Positions 47,710-61,379 of a stretch of DNA of 64,000 bases are shown one piece after another. The number at the start of each line of letters is the position of its first letter. Position 1 is the stretch's first letter. The stretch is from Arenicola marina (taxonomy: Eukaryota; Annelida; Polychaeta; Arenicolidae): the NCBI GenBank assembly GCA_964019135.1, contig OZ025260.1, positions 18,842,254 through 18,906,253 on the forward strand, read 5' to 3'. A model generated the notes under the pieces. The model searched no databases. It had not been told where the DNA came from and saw only the letters and a list, made by a program, of their open reading frames with translations. A program made the translations under genes and the position numbers.

Positions 47710-50700
47710 CTGAAGGCGTTTTGCCACAGAGCTTCACCTTTGTACGAGGCCATCAGAGGGCGCCACTTGGAGGTGGTCGACCGGATTCTGAAGGCTGGGA
47801 GCAACCCCGACAAGGGGTGTGCGTGGGGTAAGCCAGCAGACCTTGCACCTCACATGTACTGAACAGTTCACATGTACACATACTGTCACTTTATAGTATG
47901 TCTCCTAGGTCTACACATTGTGTCACCTGTAGATCTACATATTATGTAACCTGTAGGTCTACATATTATGTCACCTGTACGTCTATATATTGTGTCACCT
48001 GTAGATCTACATATTATGTCACCTGTAGGTCTATATATTATGTCGCCTGTAGGTCTATATATTATGTCACAAGTAGGTCTAAATATTATGTCACCTGTAG
48101 GTCTATATATTGTGTCACCTGTAAGTCTATATATTATGTCGCCTGTAGGTCTACATATTATGTCACCTGTAGGTCTATATAATATGTCACATGTAGGTCT
48201 ACACATTAACCGCCCCCCCCGTCCCCGGTCGCCAGGATAGAAGCAGTGTTGGGCATGCCGCCCACCCCCCACCCCCCTCCCCTCAAATCTTCCGATGCCA
48301 CTGTAATGTTTGAGGAATACTAGACTTTCGTTTCCTGGTAAGTTCGGGAGCACCATTATTTTTTCTTTTCGACGCCCCCCCCCCCTCCCCATCCCCCGTC
48401 CCTTTGTCCAGTTTTAATATTGGGATTTTTTTATACGAATTAAACAGTTGAAAAACGCTTTAATGTCATATTCATAAAAGCTTACTTTGAATTGCTGTCA
48501 TGCGCTCACCATAAATTACAACTCTGTATTTTCATCATATATTAAGCATCCAATAACAGTTAATTAATCTTAAAGTCATTCATTTTAGAAAATCCTCTCC
48601 ACCTGGCATGTCGGGAGGGACTTGCAGATTATTGTAAGCGCCTTCTAGCGGCTGGAGCCAGTATTAACGAGCTAGACAGATATCAGTGCAGCGCCCTCTG
48701 GTGGGCTGTGAAGAAAGGTCACATAGAGGTCACAATGGTGCTGCTAGAGAACGGGAGCGACCCGTCAATACTTTGCCCGGACGTAGCGGAGACAACGCAC
48801 TTAGCCCAGTAAGTCGCCTCATGGCTTATCTATGCTTAAAGACGGCTTTGTTGGTCCTGTATTCGATAGGTGGCAAAAGTGAACTAATTGATTGCCCTGT
48901 GATGAAAATCATGTTTTATACGAAAGAAACAAATGAAAATTGAAGACAACGAAGCCATCAGGTCAAGGCATTTTTTTCACAATACTTCTGACTTTGCTTT
49001 TCCCTTAAACGGGACCTTTCCGACCCGGGTTTTCCAAATTAAAGGGCTACAAAAGAAAGCCCGTATGCTCATTAAATGACGACTTGTCAATAAATGACGA
49101 CTGTACGCCCATCTAGTAAGGTTATGATATTTTATAATCGACAATGGATTATGAGTTAATGATACTTTACTACGCTAGTGGAGTTGTCAATGAAGAAGAA
49201 ATTGGCACAGCGTGAGGGTCAAGTCAAAATTGACAAGACAGGTCAGAATTGACAAGCACATACGTGGGTTAAAGTAAAGACACACATAATCAAGGACAAA
49301 GGTAGGAGGATAGTCGTAAATAGACTCTTCATGCAAGGCCGGGGCCTCATTTTGCAAAAAGCATAAATTCTTTCTAACTATTGTTGAAAGGCAACATGAT
49401 AGCAAACCATTTACACACACATTAACTCTGACGTATATTTGGAATTAATGCACAATCTCCGGAGAGAGCCCCTGTTTTTCATATTTATCCATCCAGTAAT
49501 TTAACATCACTTAACATGGACATTCACAAGACGGAGAAAGTCGCGACAACTGACCTCATTCGAAAAAAAACTGTGCACCATTAAGATATACTGCAACAGC
49601 TTCATCCTCGTATTTCTCTATTTAGATTGTTCATGTATTGTTGTCTCGCTGCAGGCGTTACCATGGCTACCGCACCCGGCCTCTGTTGACGGCAGTGGCA
49701 GCTGGTCGCACGGACATTGCCCGACTCCTCATCAAACATGGCGCCTCGTTGAACGCCGCGGACTCCACAGGGTAGGAGCCGCCTTTACTTATCTAGACCG
49801 CGGCAACAAACTATATCATATAATTCACTTGTACCATATCGCAACATTACATCCCGCTGACTACCAGACTATCTAGTGTACACTCTATTATCACGCGTAC
49901 AACACGCGTACAGTGTTTTGTCATTATATAGTGTACACCGTGTACACATATGTCATATTTACGTACAACCACTGTTACGCTGCTACGTCATTATTACGTA
50001 ATCCTAGTTACGAAATCATTACGTAATTCCGACCACTTACGTAACTCATAGTCGCTACGCGCGTCGCGGGTTTTTATTGGATATCGGCGATACCTCTGCC
50101 CCAACTGTAGGGGCCGGCAATAAAAAAAAAATTCAACCTAACGCTGACTTTAGTCCTTCTCTTTGCACCAAACGTAGCTCGAGACTGCGAGGATAATACC
50201 TTTAGCCAGGGCGCTCAGTGAATGTGATTTTACCCCTCAAGGCGGGTGCCGCTTCACGTGGCGAGTGAGTCGGGGGATGCCGCGGCGGTCACCCTGCTGC
50301 TGGCCTTCCCACAAGTGAACCCCCACTCACAGGACACGGCGGGTGTGACCCCCCTCCACCTGGCGGCCAGGCACGGCCACGGTCAGGTCGCTCAACTACT
50401 CATAGACGCAGGTGGGTAAATATTGGTGCTTCGAACGTCTCATATGATCAACTCGAAAAAAATGACCTGCTTGATAATGGCTGCGTAAATTAGCGAATTA
50501 CTTTGTTTGTTGATTTATTTGGTATGCAGTTGATATTCACACAAGAAGTAAGCCCGTATATAGTTGAAACCTCTTTATTGTTGAGCCAGTTTTGATTAAT
50601 AACCGAAATTAAACATTCCTACGCATTTTTATGTTATTTTTCTCAGGTTGTCAAATCAACGTACAAACGATTACAGCGCCGTATTACTACGGCAACCAGA

Positions 50701-51545
50701 GCCCTCTACATGTTGCGGTAATGAATAATAGAAGAGACATCTTAACAATGCTCTGCAAAGAGAAGGCAACGAATCTTAACGCCGTGGACACATGGGGTAA
50801 ATCTCCACTAATCCACGCGGCTGAGAAAGGCTTTGTTGATTGCGTCAAGACTTTGATACAATCTGGCTGTGATATAAACATCCAGGACGTCACCGGCGAT
50901 ACTTCATTAATGCATGCCTGTAGGAAAGGCCATGCCGACATTGCACGCCATCTAGTGGACGCTAGAATCTCTGTGGACGCACAAGGAGCTGGAGAACGGA
51001 CCGCGCTCCACCTAGCGGCGGAGCGGGGATTCACTGATATCTGCAACACGTTGATCCAATCTGGAGCTACGCTGTCCAGGCGCGATAAATACCAACTCAC
51101 GGCGCTAGAATATACCTTCTGTTCTGCCAAGTGCCAAAGCGCTGCTATGATGTTACTAATACACGGAGCTTACATCCCCGAAGGCGACAACAAGGTACTG
51201 CAGATTATCCAGAGTCTGGTCGATTCGGGTGGGGTTCGAATCCTCCAGGTGATCCTGTTACTCGGCTGGCAAGGCCACAAGAGGATATTGCAGCGAGTGA
51301 CGGGCATTATCCAGAGCGCCAAGACCGATGCCAACGTCATCAGCTTGATAGCACACGCTGCCCACAACCCTGCAGCCCTGAGGGATCTGTGTAGAATAGC
51401 GGTCAGACAACAGCTGATGGTCGCGTTGGGAGGCTGTAGCATCCTCAGCGCTATATCACTTTTAAATCTGTCGCAAGACCTTAAAAGTTACCTTCAATTT
51501 TTTTTTAAATCAATTAATGATGATCAGTTGAATTTAGTGTCCTGA
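47710..51545 (+). CDS. Ankyrin repeat and SOCS-box (ASB-like) protein, 5' end missing
   Basis: Five exons join in phase: 47710-47827, 48589-48808, 49655-49771, 50242-50411, 50647-51545 (508 codons including TGA). At least nine ankyrin repeats are visible by their G.TPLH.A / LL..GA pattern: SPLYEAIRGRHLEVV, NPLHLACREGLADYC, SALWWAVKKGHIEV, RPLLTAVAAGRTDI, VPLHVASESGDAAAV, TPLHLAARHGHGQV, SPLIHAAEKGFVD, TSLMHACRKGHADI, TALHLAAERGFTDI. Residues ~449-492 match the SOCS box (NPAALRDLCRIAVRQQL ... LSQDLKSYL), the segment that binds elongin B/C. Such proteins are substrate receptors of cullin-5 ubiquitin ligases. The substrate is unknown. The first exon in hand starts mid-repeat, so upstream exons exist. 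Poly(A)-like AATAAA near 52137. Confidence 0.88.
47905..48212. repeat. 24-bp minisatellite, ~13 units, in ASB-like intron
   Basis: Unit TATGTCACCTGTAGGTCTAC, ATAT, with few substitutions. Frames reading MSPVGLYI or CRSTYYVT are artefacts. Confidence 0.94.
48213..48588. other. Intron sequence with C-rich tracts
   Basis: Two C-rich stretches (48209-48290 and 48374-48405) frame a segment that may be a degenerate dispersed element. No exon. Confidence 0.45.
48809..49654. other. ASB-like intron 2, nothing recognised
   Basis: Unique sequence. A short local duplication CAAGTCAAAATTGACAAGAC / GGTCAGAATTGACAAGCAC at about 49218-49260. Confidence 0.5.
49772..50241. other. ASB-like intron 3 dense in short palindromes
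   Basis: Between 49870 and 50060 there are many self-complementary words: GTGTACAC (twice or near), ATTACGTAAT-like and CGCGTACAACACGCGTAC. Probably a degraded repeat; no gene. Confidence 0.5.
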
Positions 51546-52145
51546 ACTTTCATCTTGAACGTCGTAAAGTGTTTTACTAGTGGTCCTGAATGTGTTTGCT
51601 TATCTAATCGTGTATTTATGTCATGGTGCTATGATGAACACAAATTCTTATCACATGTATGTAGATTTTTGATGCCATGATAATTAAAAACATCACGCGA
51701 AGTCTAAATATATCAATATTATATATTACTCATGCAAAAATAAGGTCAGTCTCGTTATTGGGCTATAAGTGTCCGTGATGATATAATGAAGAAGTTGATG
51801 GAACGGATGGATGTCACACTGACCAAAACGAAACAGATGTAGGCCTATGTCACACTTACCAAAACGAATCAGATGGATGTCACACTCACCAAATCGAACT
51901 TCTTTTTATGAGTGTGTGTGGCTTGCAAGAACACACCATTTGACTTGTGCTTTTCATTTGTGCTAAGTCATCAAATTACAGGACGTGGCTGCCAGTTTGG
52001 CTTGTTAAGAAATAATAACGTATAATGTCTTCAACAGTTTACTCAAACAACATGTTTTCTTAGCAACAGTTGTATGCTTTTTAAATGCCGGTTAATAGTG
52101 CTAATGTTACCCTTTCAACCGTTGGTACCGACGTTAAATAAAATG
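51546..52145 (+). other. 3' untranslated region of the ASB-like gene
   Basis: AT-rich, with a local repeat GGATGTCACACT.ACCAAAACGAA (three degenerate copies at 51807-51900) and AATAAA near 52137. Confidence 0.6.
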
Positions 52146-55100
52146 TTATTCTTGCACATATTATCTTATCTTTTAAAGGCAAATGATGTATCTAGTTTAT
52201 TATTGCAGTACAAATATGCAGTTTGATTCCCTGTATCGACGCCATGAAGTCCACGTGATCATAGCGCACTCTCCGCTTTTGATTCCCCCGCTAGGGCCTC
52301 TGTCTACTGTTGTCCTGAATATGGCTAAAAAGTCTCGTTCTCTTAGACTTCCGGTTTGCTAATTTTGGGGACAAACAAACGAAGCACGTGTTCGGAACGA
52401 GTTTAGAACCTCTGCGCACACTGGTATCCTGACTATCTGTGACGTAGGCGTGACGTGTATGTTACGCAAAGAGTCAGACTGGGAACCAGACTACCTGCGC
52501 AAAAGCCAGGCGCCGAGGGGTGGGTCCATTGCGGAAGGCCTGGCGATATGATTAAGAATATTTAAGAAATATAGCTTCACAGAACGGATAGACGACATAT
52601 TTTTTATTCGCAATGACGATTTGTTACGACGGGACAATACGACTGAGAAACTAATGTTTTTTTGCATTTCCTACGAAAACGAGGCATTGTGATGTCACAC
52701 GGATTCTCCCCGGTGACAACGTTGGCGCAACGCTTCAAACAGAAAACTTACAAAAATTAAGAAACTTGGTGATACAAAAGTGATACGAAAACATCCCACT
52801 GGTCTTATTGTATCTTTACCATGTGGTTTAGTGACGCACCCGTGCGTTGTTACTCCATGCACTGCACATTTTGATAGCGGAATGGTTAAGTCGATCACTT
52901 GCTCTCGCCATTTTTGTTACCGCGGAGGCGCGTTAGACTGTGACGTCACTCGCTGTTTCGGGTACTTGCGAAAGCCCGCATGCAAGGCTATGGTTATAAT
53001 GCTATTTTTAGCTTTCGAATATTTTGAAGACGGATTTTTTCCTTGTATATTCCGAAAGTTCTGCGCTTCATCGCCTCCAAATATGTTTACGTATACCTCC
53101 CATAGACATGTTTAGAGAAATGAGATTCATCGTTTTTAGAATGATCCTATAAAGAAATTGACTTATAGCTCCCTATACTTCAACATTGGGCACGTGTGTG
53201 TTTGTCCCCAAAACTATAATCTCGCGGTCCGATCGCGAGAACTGTATAGCCATATACAATACAGACGCACTCCACCGGGAACCTACATATATCTAATAGG
53301 TTGTATTGTGCTTAATGTCAGAACGCACGGACCGGTAACTTTTTCGTTGAAACTGAAAGCGCTGTTCAAGTATATTGACAGTTCCAAGCGGTCTGAGCGG
53401 AGGAACAGAGCCCTATACGTAGCGAATGTAAGCCATATTACAGAGGAGGATCACTGAGGAGGGGGCACTGAAACTTGCGACTGGGGGTCCACGCCGCCTC
53501 AGATAGCGTTCTTTCTCAAAAAGATGGTGGGGGGGGGATCCGGAACCCCTGGAACCCCGCTCCCCACACCTGGATCCGCCCTTGAGATTATACCGGTGGT
53601 CCTGATAATTTTATTTAATACTATTTGTTGCTATATGTACATTGCATTAATGTTGAGATATCGGAAAGGACAAATTCTCGCAAGGTCGAGAAACGGTCAC
53701 AAATAAATAGTATTCGCTAGGTGGCGCCACGTTGATCCCGCGTACTACTTTAATGCTTGCTTTAAATTCAAGACACAAATATCAGGCATGGTCATCAAAA
53801 AAAGACTCCCACTGTCAGCATTTGTAGAGTCAAGCGCCGAGTTGAAAGGTCCCCATTAGCCTCAATAGGCCGGCAGTCATATTGTAAGCCCCACCTGACG
53901 GGAACCATTGACTGACAGGCTGACTGGCACCAGTCAAGTATCCGTCTGTCCAGGCAAAAACCGCTTACCTTCAAGTGCCCTCCCCTTAGAGCTTAGACCA
54001 CTTGTTCTCCTGGTATTTACAGGCACACAATAAATAAATACGACGCATTATTCTAGAACCACCACTCGCTCGGCCTACTCGGGGGACAGGTGGTGGGGGG
54101 TGGGCGAACTGAGATGAGATGGAAGGGCGAAGAGTCGGTCGGGGTGGAGGGGGAGAGGCCAGGGAGGGGAGCTGGGGGGAGGGGTATTTGGAGCTGCCAC
54201 CGAGAAGTCGATCCGTAACATATTTTTGCATATTTGCCGAAGCTCATCGTGATGTTTTACGAATGTAATACTCTGGTGACGTCACATGCTTGGCGTGGAT
54301 TATACACCACCTGACAGAGCCCACAACCTGCGTTGGGCTCACAGCGATGTTGGCAGTACATATAATCCTGTCGTTAAGCCGGTCAACGGACCATTAGCGG
54401 TCCAGAGCTAATCTACTTCCTTTATTAGACACGAGTACACGATCGAAAAAACTAATCTTCATAAAAAAGGTATGCCTGTTGTTGTTTTTGTATATGTCGA
54501 GGATTTGTTTGCATACCATAAACCGAACTAATGACGTCTTCATGTGGATTTACTGGGTTTACACCGGAGTGCAACGAAAGGGCCCCAGAAGTTTTTTTTT
54601 TTAAAAATCGACAACGCGACATTGGGGTTGTCTTAGAATCGACATGCAACATAAGACTTAGCGACACGGCGACATGGAACTTTTCTTAAAATCGACACGC
54701 GACATGGACCTTTTCTTAAAATCGACACGCGACATGGACCTTTTCTTAAAATCGACACGCGACATGGCTACCCCCCCTCAGGGGCCCTAACGAAGGGATT
54801 ATCTCGGTACGTGACAGGGCGGAACGCCTCTGTGACGCTCCACCGATAACACTCCACCGATAACACGAGGGTGGGCTGCCTTACTTGGTCTAACTTATAG
54901 TATGTTAGGTTATAATGGACAGGCAAGCTGAAGGCCTGGTCACCAAAGCTCCAGTCACACATCAGGGGGTTGGGTTCCACTGGCCGTAACCCTGCTCTAC
55001 ATTTATCAGCGTGTGTTAACGAGTAGCGACAAAACTGATTGCGGCTCATGGTTTCAATTGGCGGGAGTTGGACGCGTCAGTTGCGGTTCGACATAGTGAA

Positions 55101-55664
55101 GACAACAGCTTTCAGGTAGGTAAAACTTGCAAATGTGCTTCACAAAACGTTGATTTTAGATCTGTTTGTACAAGACACAGACACTCATGGAAAAATTGTG
55201 AATGCTCTCTCAACAGGGGTGAAATGGCGTAAAATCCCGTGTCTACCCCTCGAAGGTAACGGCAGTTAGCGCGTTAACTTGAGAGGGAAGGGGAGGGGAG
55301 AGGAAGGAGATGGGGTTTTTGGACTGTAAGTACACCTTTCAATGCCAAAAGTATATCATTTGTGGTCGACGAAATTATGCTTAACTACTTTGTTGAGTTT
55401 ATGCTCCATCTGTAAAGCTCAAGACAGTGTGCCAATTTTCATTGTTCAGTTGAACAGACAAAGGGACATTCAGTGCCCATTATTACTTTCGGTTGAAAAC
55501 AAAAACGGATACTTACTTACACGATATATAAGAAGGTATTATGTTGTTTAGCCACTCACTTTTTGCGCCAAGTTGTGCATCTCGAAAAGTGTGACATTCC
55601 TGTGTTATACGTCATCAAAATTGGGGCACCGCTGCCTCTTACATTGAATTATCTTACTGTTGCA
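52146..55664. other. Gene-free interval with degenerate repeats
   Basis: No frame here has convincing exon features. Holds a transposon-end-like segment at 53524-53586 and a ~31-bp repeat at 54600-54770. The frame at 54768-55049 (minus, 93 codons) begins in repeat sequence and has no recognised domain. Confidence 0.5.
54600..54775. repeat. ~31-bp tandem repeat (AAAATCGACACGCGACATGG)
   Basis: Five to six units of AAAATCGACACGCGACATGG, ACCTTTTCTT; the last three nearly identical. A degraded relative occurs at 58960-59100 (TTAAAAAATCGACATTCGAC, ATTGACC), so the family is dispersed. Confidence 0.85.
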
Positions 55665-55717
55665 GGTCTTAACGGTACTCTGCAATAAGGATCAGTTTAC
55701 CGCCATATATCGTTGCC

Positions 55718-58382
55718 ATGGAGACTCAAGCGAAGAAGGGCCGCTCACGCCGCATGAAACCCTTGACCGGGGACGGTTTGTCGATGTTGAAGCGGCCCTA
55801 TTGTAGCGAGGTCACCGGGCCGACCAGAGGTACCAATATAGCTCACCAGGTGGCGTTGAAGAAGTCTCTCAACCTGATGTACAAGGAGAGGGATATCACT
55901 CTCAACAAGGTGCGACGCTCCCAGGAGGCCGTGTACGACAGTCTATTGCGCGTACACCTGGAGAAACGCCGCCTGGAGCGCGCCGCCTACCGGAGGCGAC
56001 AGGAAGCTATTCGGGAGCGTCTCAAACTGCAGGTGCCATCTTGGACTTCCCCCGGTGACGCCGTGAGTAGCGGGCCGGATGGGGGGCCGGATGGGGGGTC
56101 GATGAACCCGACAATAGAAATTGAGGGATGCGCGCCTGACACATTCACGGGGGATGGGCAGGATGGAGCACGGGCGGCGGAGTCCACAAATCAGACAGAC
56201 TCCCCACCGATGGCTAACGACTTTCGAGGCTCGCAGATCCAACCGCCGGACGATAACGTTACTGAATCTAACTGTACCATGAGAGACAATGACTCAGATC
56301 CGGACAATATACTGGCTGAGGCAGCGCCTGGAAAGCACCAAAACGAAATGCCATTGTCAACTCCAGCTGAATTGGACGCAGAACACGAGCAGGCAAGAGA
56401 TCGGGACGAGATTACGAAGGTCGCCAATACGCTCGAGATCAGTGCGGGTGTTTCACAATTGCCGCCTTTTACGGACGATACAGACGATATCCGAATTAAA
56501 GCACCAAAGCGCACAGAGAAACGTGCGAGGGTTCTGGAAGTGAGGAAATCGTCTACGCTCAGTCCGCTTACAAAAGAAAGGCGATCTATCGATGTGGACA
56601 AATCCGAGGAAGCTAAGCGCCCAGTGAGATCTGATGACAGCTCAAGTGTTTCCCCGGAGACGAGAACTTCTCTGACGTCGCGAGATTTGGGAGAGTTGCG
56701 CGCGCCCCGACGTCAGACGCGCGTGAACCTGGCTCCACCCAAAGGCTATTTACTGTCCAACTTGCGGCGACACACGAACGTTTGTGTTTTACCCACAATA
56801 ACGGAACAACGGCTTGTCACCATGCCCGTCACTAGGCACAGCTACAGCGAATTGTACCAGCGGAAGGCTATCGTCGATCTCGAGTGCCCAAGAGACTCAT
56901 CCTCCGATGACCGCGACGCCGTCACGCGGTCATTAGACGAACTAAGCTCCCCGGAGAGAGTAAGTCAAATCACCTTGAACAAGAGGCGACAGAGGCGCCA
57001 GCAGCGGAAGCAAAAGGAACTGCTGGATAACGAGGAATTTCCGGTGTATTTTCGTAACCAAGATGGCGACATAACGCCTTCTGTCTTGCCCTTCCGGCGG
57101 AAGCACTTCGAGGCGCCGTCCGGCAGGGGGCAGCACGCACAGAGACGTATGCTGATGGAGCAATTGGACGAGCGAATTCAGCAAAGAAACAAAATGGAAG
57201 GCTTCTTCGACAAATTAGCCAAGCGAGGTAAGATTTTAAATGACAATGTAAAAGATACCCACAAAGGCACAACATTTAAAACATTTAAATGTTATTAGTC
57301 ACGACGAATGCGTTTGCACTGTATATATATATAAATACCTATGTTCTAAATGAGCGTATGGGTCCTAAAAGTGTGCTCAGCATTATTCTGTGTTAGAAGA
57401 AGAGACTCAATCTTTCTATAGTTCTAGCCTGAATTGTGCCTCACTAGCATTCCGCTTACCAGCCAACAGTGCTATCTTCTTTACCGGACAGCATTAAATA
57501 ATGAACATGGGTGAAGATCTATCATTGATCGGTCGTATGTATATCGGCAAAAAGACCAACGGGGTGAATTCTGCAGAATGTAGGCCTACCCACGACATCT
57601 GAAATGGATCTAGTTCATTCTGTCACTGCTGCGTTATGTCGTACTGCCGTAAACTGGCACTACTGGTATACAATAAAACTCGTAACGCCAACTTTGTCTA
57701 AAAAACACAGTGTGGAGATAATTAATGGGGTATGTGCTCTAGTGAAGCTCGTTTTCGAGCCTGTTAAGTGTTCTGACACTCCGGACGTGAACGGAACTCT
57801 TGCGAAGAGCTAGAGAGATCAAGTATAAGGTCAAAAGACCCTTGAGCTGTGATTGCGCCACGCGGTCTAAAGGTCCTAGTAAACAATGGAACTGTGACGT
57901 CATGTATATATGCCTCTCTGCCAGCAAGTGTTTTCCCATCAAATTGAAGTCTAAGTCATTAAGGACAGCATCGTCCACACAAGAGGCCCTTACATATTTA
58001 CATGTATATTTGAAACTGAAAAAAGGGAAATTGAATATGGTGATATTATAATGGTTAGAATATCATATCCTATCAATAATGTCTTTGTCTTCCCCATGTT
58101 CATTATATAGAGATGGAGATCAAAAAGCAGTGCGCATACCGACGGGTGGCGCCGCCTGCCAGGGACGCTGGAAGGCGTGCCCCCGGGAATGACGGTTTCT
58201 CCACGCTGCAGATGCTCAGCGTGCTGGCCAGGCAGAGCGAACAGCTACCGGAGGGAATCGATCCCAATTCCTTCGAAGCTCTCAAATATTGCAAGTACAT
58301 TCGGGATTACACTCCCTCTCGCGGTTTCCGGTCACCTGACAAGGAGGAGAGTGCCAAGGAGACGAGCGGGCAGGCGCTGTGA
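55718..58382 (+). CDS. Uncharacterised 593-aa charged protein, complete
   Basis: Two exons, 55718-57227 and 58111-58382, joined in phase 1 (donor GTAAGA, acceptor TATATAG); 594 codons including TGA. An acceptor-like TGTTGCAG just before the ATG implies a 5' untranslated exon. I do not recognise the family. Residues 1-45 are basic; ~50-110 form a likely coiled coil rich in K/R/E (ERDITLNKVRRSQEAVYDSL ... RRLERAAYRRRQEAIRERL). GPDGGPDGG follows. The middle (~120-330) is acidic and S/T/D-rich and probably disordered. The C-terminal third is basic with RQRRQQRKQKELL and MLMEQLDERIQQRNKMEGFF. The second exon adds 89 residues with LQMLSVLARQSEQLPEGIDPNSFEALKYCKYIRDYTP, a compact conserved-looking segment. 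No signal peptide or membrane segment; a cytoplasmic, nuclear or ciliary role cannot be chosen. Confidence 0.8.
57228..58110. other. Intron of the 593-aa protein gene
   Basis: Unique AT-rich sequence, no repeat or exon recognised. Confidence 0.6.
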
Positions 58383-61089
58383 GCCAGCCATCGACATCCG
58401 AACGGTGCTAGGAAGGTTTAGCAACCACGTCCACTTAGTATTCGCATCGTGGCAATATATTGCCTGGCTGTTATGTTATATATATTTTTTTTAAATTAAA
58501 CAAAGACTACGAGAGGTCCACGTACTTTGTATGCGCATTTATAGCAAGTGAACAGCAAGAGTAACTCTGACGCCCAACATAGTGGAATAGATGCCGCCGC
58601 CCCCGCCCCCACCCACCGCTTCCTTCCCTTACACCACCGGTGTACTAATATCTTTGCTTACACACAAGGGCACCGACATCTGCAACTTCTGTGGTAGACC
58701 TACCATAAGTTCTCGGTTGATGATTGCCCATGTGTGCAGTCCAATATTTCAGGAATGAAACAAGACAATTTGTGGATGCTGAATTGTGATTTCACAGCTC
58801 TCGACAACGCATGAATATTCAAATATGACATAACGCACTGCAACATGACTACAAGAGAGTGGATGGGAGATTTCGCCCACAAGGATTGTTGTGGCGACAC
58901 CGATAATAGGGCAGACTGGGTCTAGGGTCTGGAAGGGGTAAATGGCGCCCCGCGACACACGCTTAATTTTAAAAAATCGACATTCGACATTGACCCCCTA
59001 ATTCCGACACTGAAAAACCGACATCGACACATATTTTTGAAAAAATGACACTGAACTTAACCAAAAAGCGACACTGAGAATTTTGAAAAATCAACACTGG
59101 ACAATATACCCCCCCCCCCCCTCTTCCAGACTACCCTTGTCACTGTCCCTGCTGCGCGACAAGTACGAGATAATGCGTGGTATTTGGCAGATGTCCAGAT
59201 TTCACGACTGTGAAAATTGCCAGATCTCGCACACTGGCATTTTCTACGAGAATCGCATTAAGGGTCAAACTCAGTCATCTATCTTGTACGCCTATATCTT
59301 TCAACTACTTCCTTGCTTGTAAGCCAATGGTACCGTCTACCCGATCCTACTGCAGAAGTCGGGAACCATTAAAAAATAGGGAAAAATACAGAATATTTCC
59401 CATGGCTAATAGCGGAGTTGAAAATACTCGTGAAAAAGAGCCATGTTATGAAATTTGCCAGATATCGCTACTAGATGTGGGTATAAACGATTATAGACGC
59501 CTATCTGGCGTTTTCCACGATTCGTACGAAACTAAGAGGCCCTGTGATTTTCCAGACATGCAATCGATACAGGCTGTCAATCATTAAAGGACTTAAGCGT
59601 GAGCAGGGCTTAGTGTCGGATTGTGGATACGTCTCTTGTAGATTTTACAATCCAAAATTTTAGTTTTTCCCCGACTCATGAAAAAGAGCCAATCATATGA
59701 AATTTGCCAGTTTGCTCATTGGAGAAATAATAACTGCGATCCTTGCGTTTTTCATGCCTCCTTGTTATGAAATCGGGCAGATTGTCACCTTTATTGCCAG
59801 TCGGGAAACGGCCGGCAGTCTGGCGAAACCATGTATAAATGTCATTAAACCGTTGGTGCCACGCCAAAACAACTTTAGCTCATATTAATCTTCTGTGTTC
59901 CCACGCTTATATTATCGAGCTATAACGCTCCAATAATAGAAGGGCATACTGTTTCCACTTGTTTTCGTACCTACCAATCTAAATTCTGCGAGCGAGATAA
60001 GTGACGTCAAAGGGGAATACAAACGCATTTGCTTTTACATTGACTCAGATTCTCTCTGCTCATTGGCTTGCCCTCATCGAAAAGCACTAAAAACCATAAA
60101 ACAATACACGCCCTCGACAACAGATGCCTACGCACTGTATCACAGCTCACCTGTCAATTTTGTGACATCATTGGGGAACTTTCAAATAACGCTCAGATGC
60201 AATGCTCCCAGAAATAAACACGTGGGACCTCACTTTTGATACGTTGACGAATGCGTATATAGTGATATCGTGGAATAAAAACTCTAGACTCCCATTACAT
60301 CAAACTGTTATTTGTTAATCTTTTCTGAACAAAGTTAACTCTAAGCCAGAAAGAATCGTGGCACGAACACTTTAAGAATATCAGTATTGGGGTGAGTTCG
60401 GGTGTGCGAGCGGAGTTGTCGGACTCCGCGGAGTGCATAACCGAACGCAAAGATTGTGGTCCGATAGCGCGGTCACGTGGTACATTTTACTCCCGGACCT
60501 TACTCCCCACCCCGAGGATTTCCAACATGGCGACCTGGCCCCACAATACGTCAAATATAAACACTGTACACAATATTATAACGAGAATAAGATAATGAAC
60601 ACAACATTCACGCGGACAGCGGATTTTGCATTCGGTTAATCTTGATCCGCACATGAGCATGAGTGCGCATGCTCCAAAATATCTGCGCCGATTACTCCGG
60701 TCGCATATCTGAACTCACCCCTGGGATACTACTGGCGTTTTTTACGACATTTTCATAAGTTTCAAATTTGTCTTTTGAATCATATGCGTCTCATGGAATC
60801 TGGCCGATCTCATAGCAGGACCGCCGGGAAATCTGCCAGATTCCATGGCTCTGCAGCACTAGTTCTATTTGTATGCATGGGTTAAGAACCGGACTGGAGC
60901 TGTTCGCAGCTAGTGCCTGCTTCTGACAGGTAGAATGGTTCTCAGCGAACTTCCATCGAGCACGAGACGTCATATCCGGTTGTCGATCTGGGCCACACAT
61001 GTGTTGACGCGTACACATAAGTATATGTTTACAAAAATCACGTGTGCTCAGGTAACGCAAAGTTGATGATGGAATAGACGAAGGTCTGG
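58383..61089. other. Gene-free interval with dispersed degenerate motifs
   Basis: Holds the degraded 31-bp repeat at 58960-59100 and recurring GAAATYTGCCAGAT-type words at about 59206, 59449, 59698, 59768 and 60823 (last on either strand), suggesting an old repeat family. No exon supported. Confidence 0.5.
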
Positions 61090-61104
61090 CTATGAAAATG
61101 CAAA

Positions 61105-61115
61105 AGCTTTATTTT
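61105..61115 (-). promoter_or_regulatory. Poly(A) signal of the Q/H-rich protein gene
   Basis: GCTTTATTTT on plus gives AATAAAGC on minus, about 270 nt after the stop codon. Confidence 0.55.
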
Positions 61116-61379
61116 TTGGGGCAGATAACACTTTATATGAACATGTATTGTTTCCATAATCGAGGTATTTATCTTGTCTTTTAGTAATTCTACATGCCGA
61201 TCGCCGTTCATAGCAACATAGGTGTGTACACATCATGGTTGCACTGCAATGAGCCAACAAGCAGACACTAATTACCACCAACCTTCTTATGTAGTAACAT
61301 GCATGGGTTAATTCACGAAACACACTATTATTCATCTCCAAACAAAAACACTTAGCTACATCATGGACAGACCGATTGT

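Noticed and set aside
52780..53457. Two plus-strand frames of ~100 codons
   Set aside because: No domain, no codon or splice evidence, not continued on either side.
54768..55049. Minus-strand 93-codon frame (CDWSFGDQAFSLPVHYNLTYY)
   Set aside because: No recognised domain and no splice partners; it begins next to repeat sequence. Possible old element, not supported as a gene.
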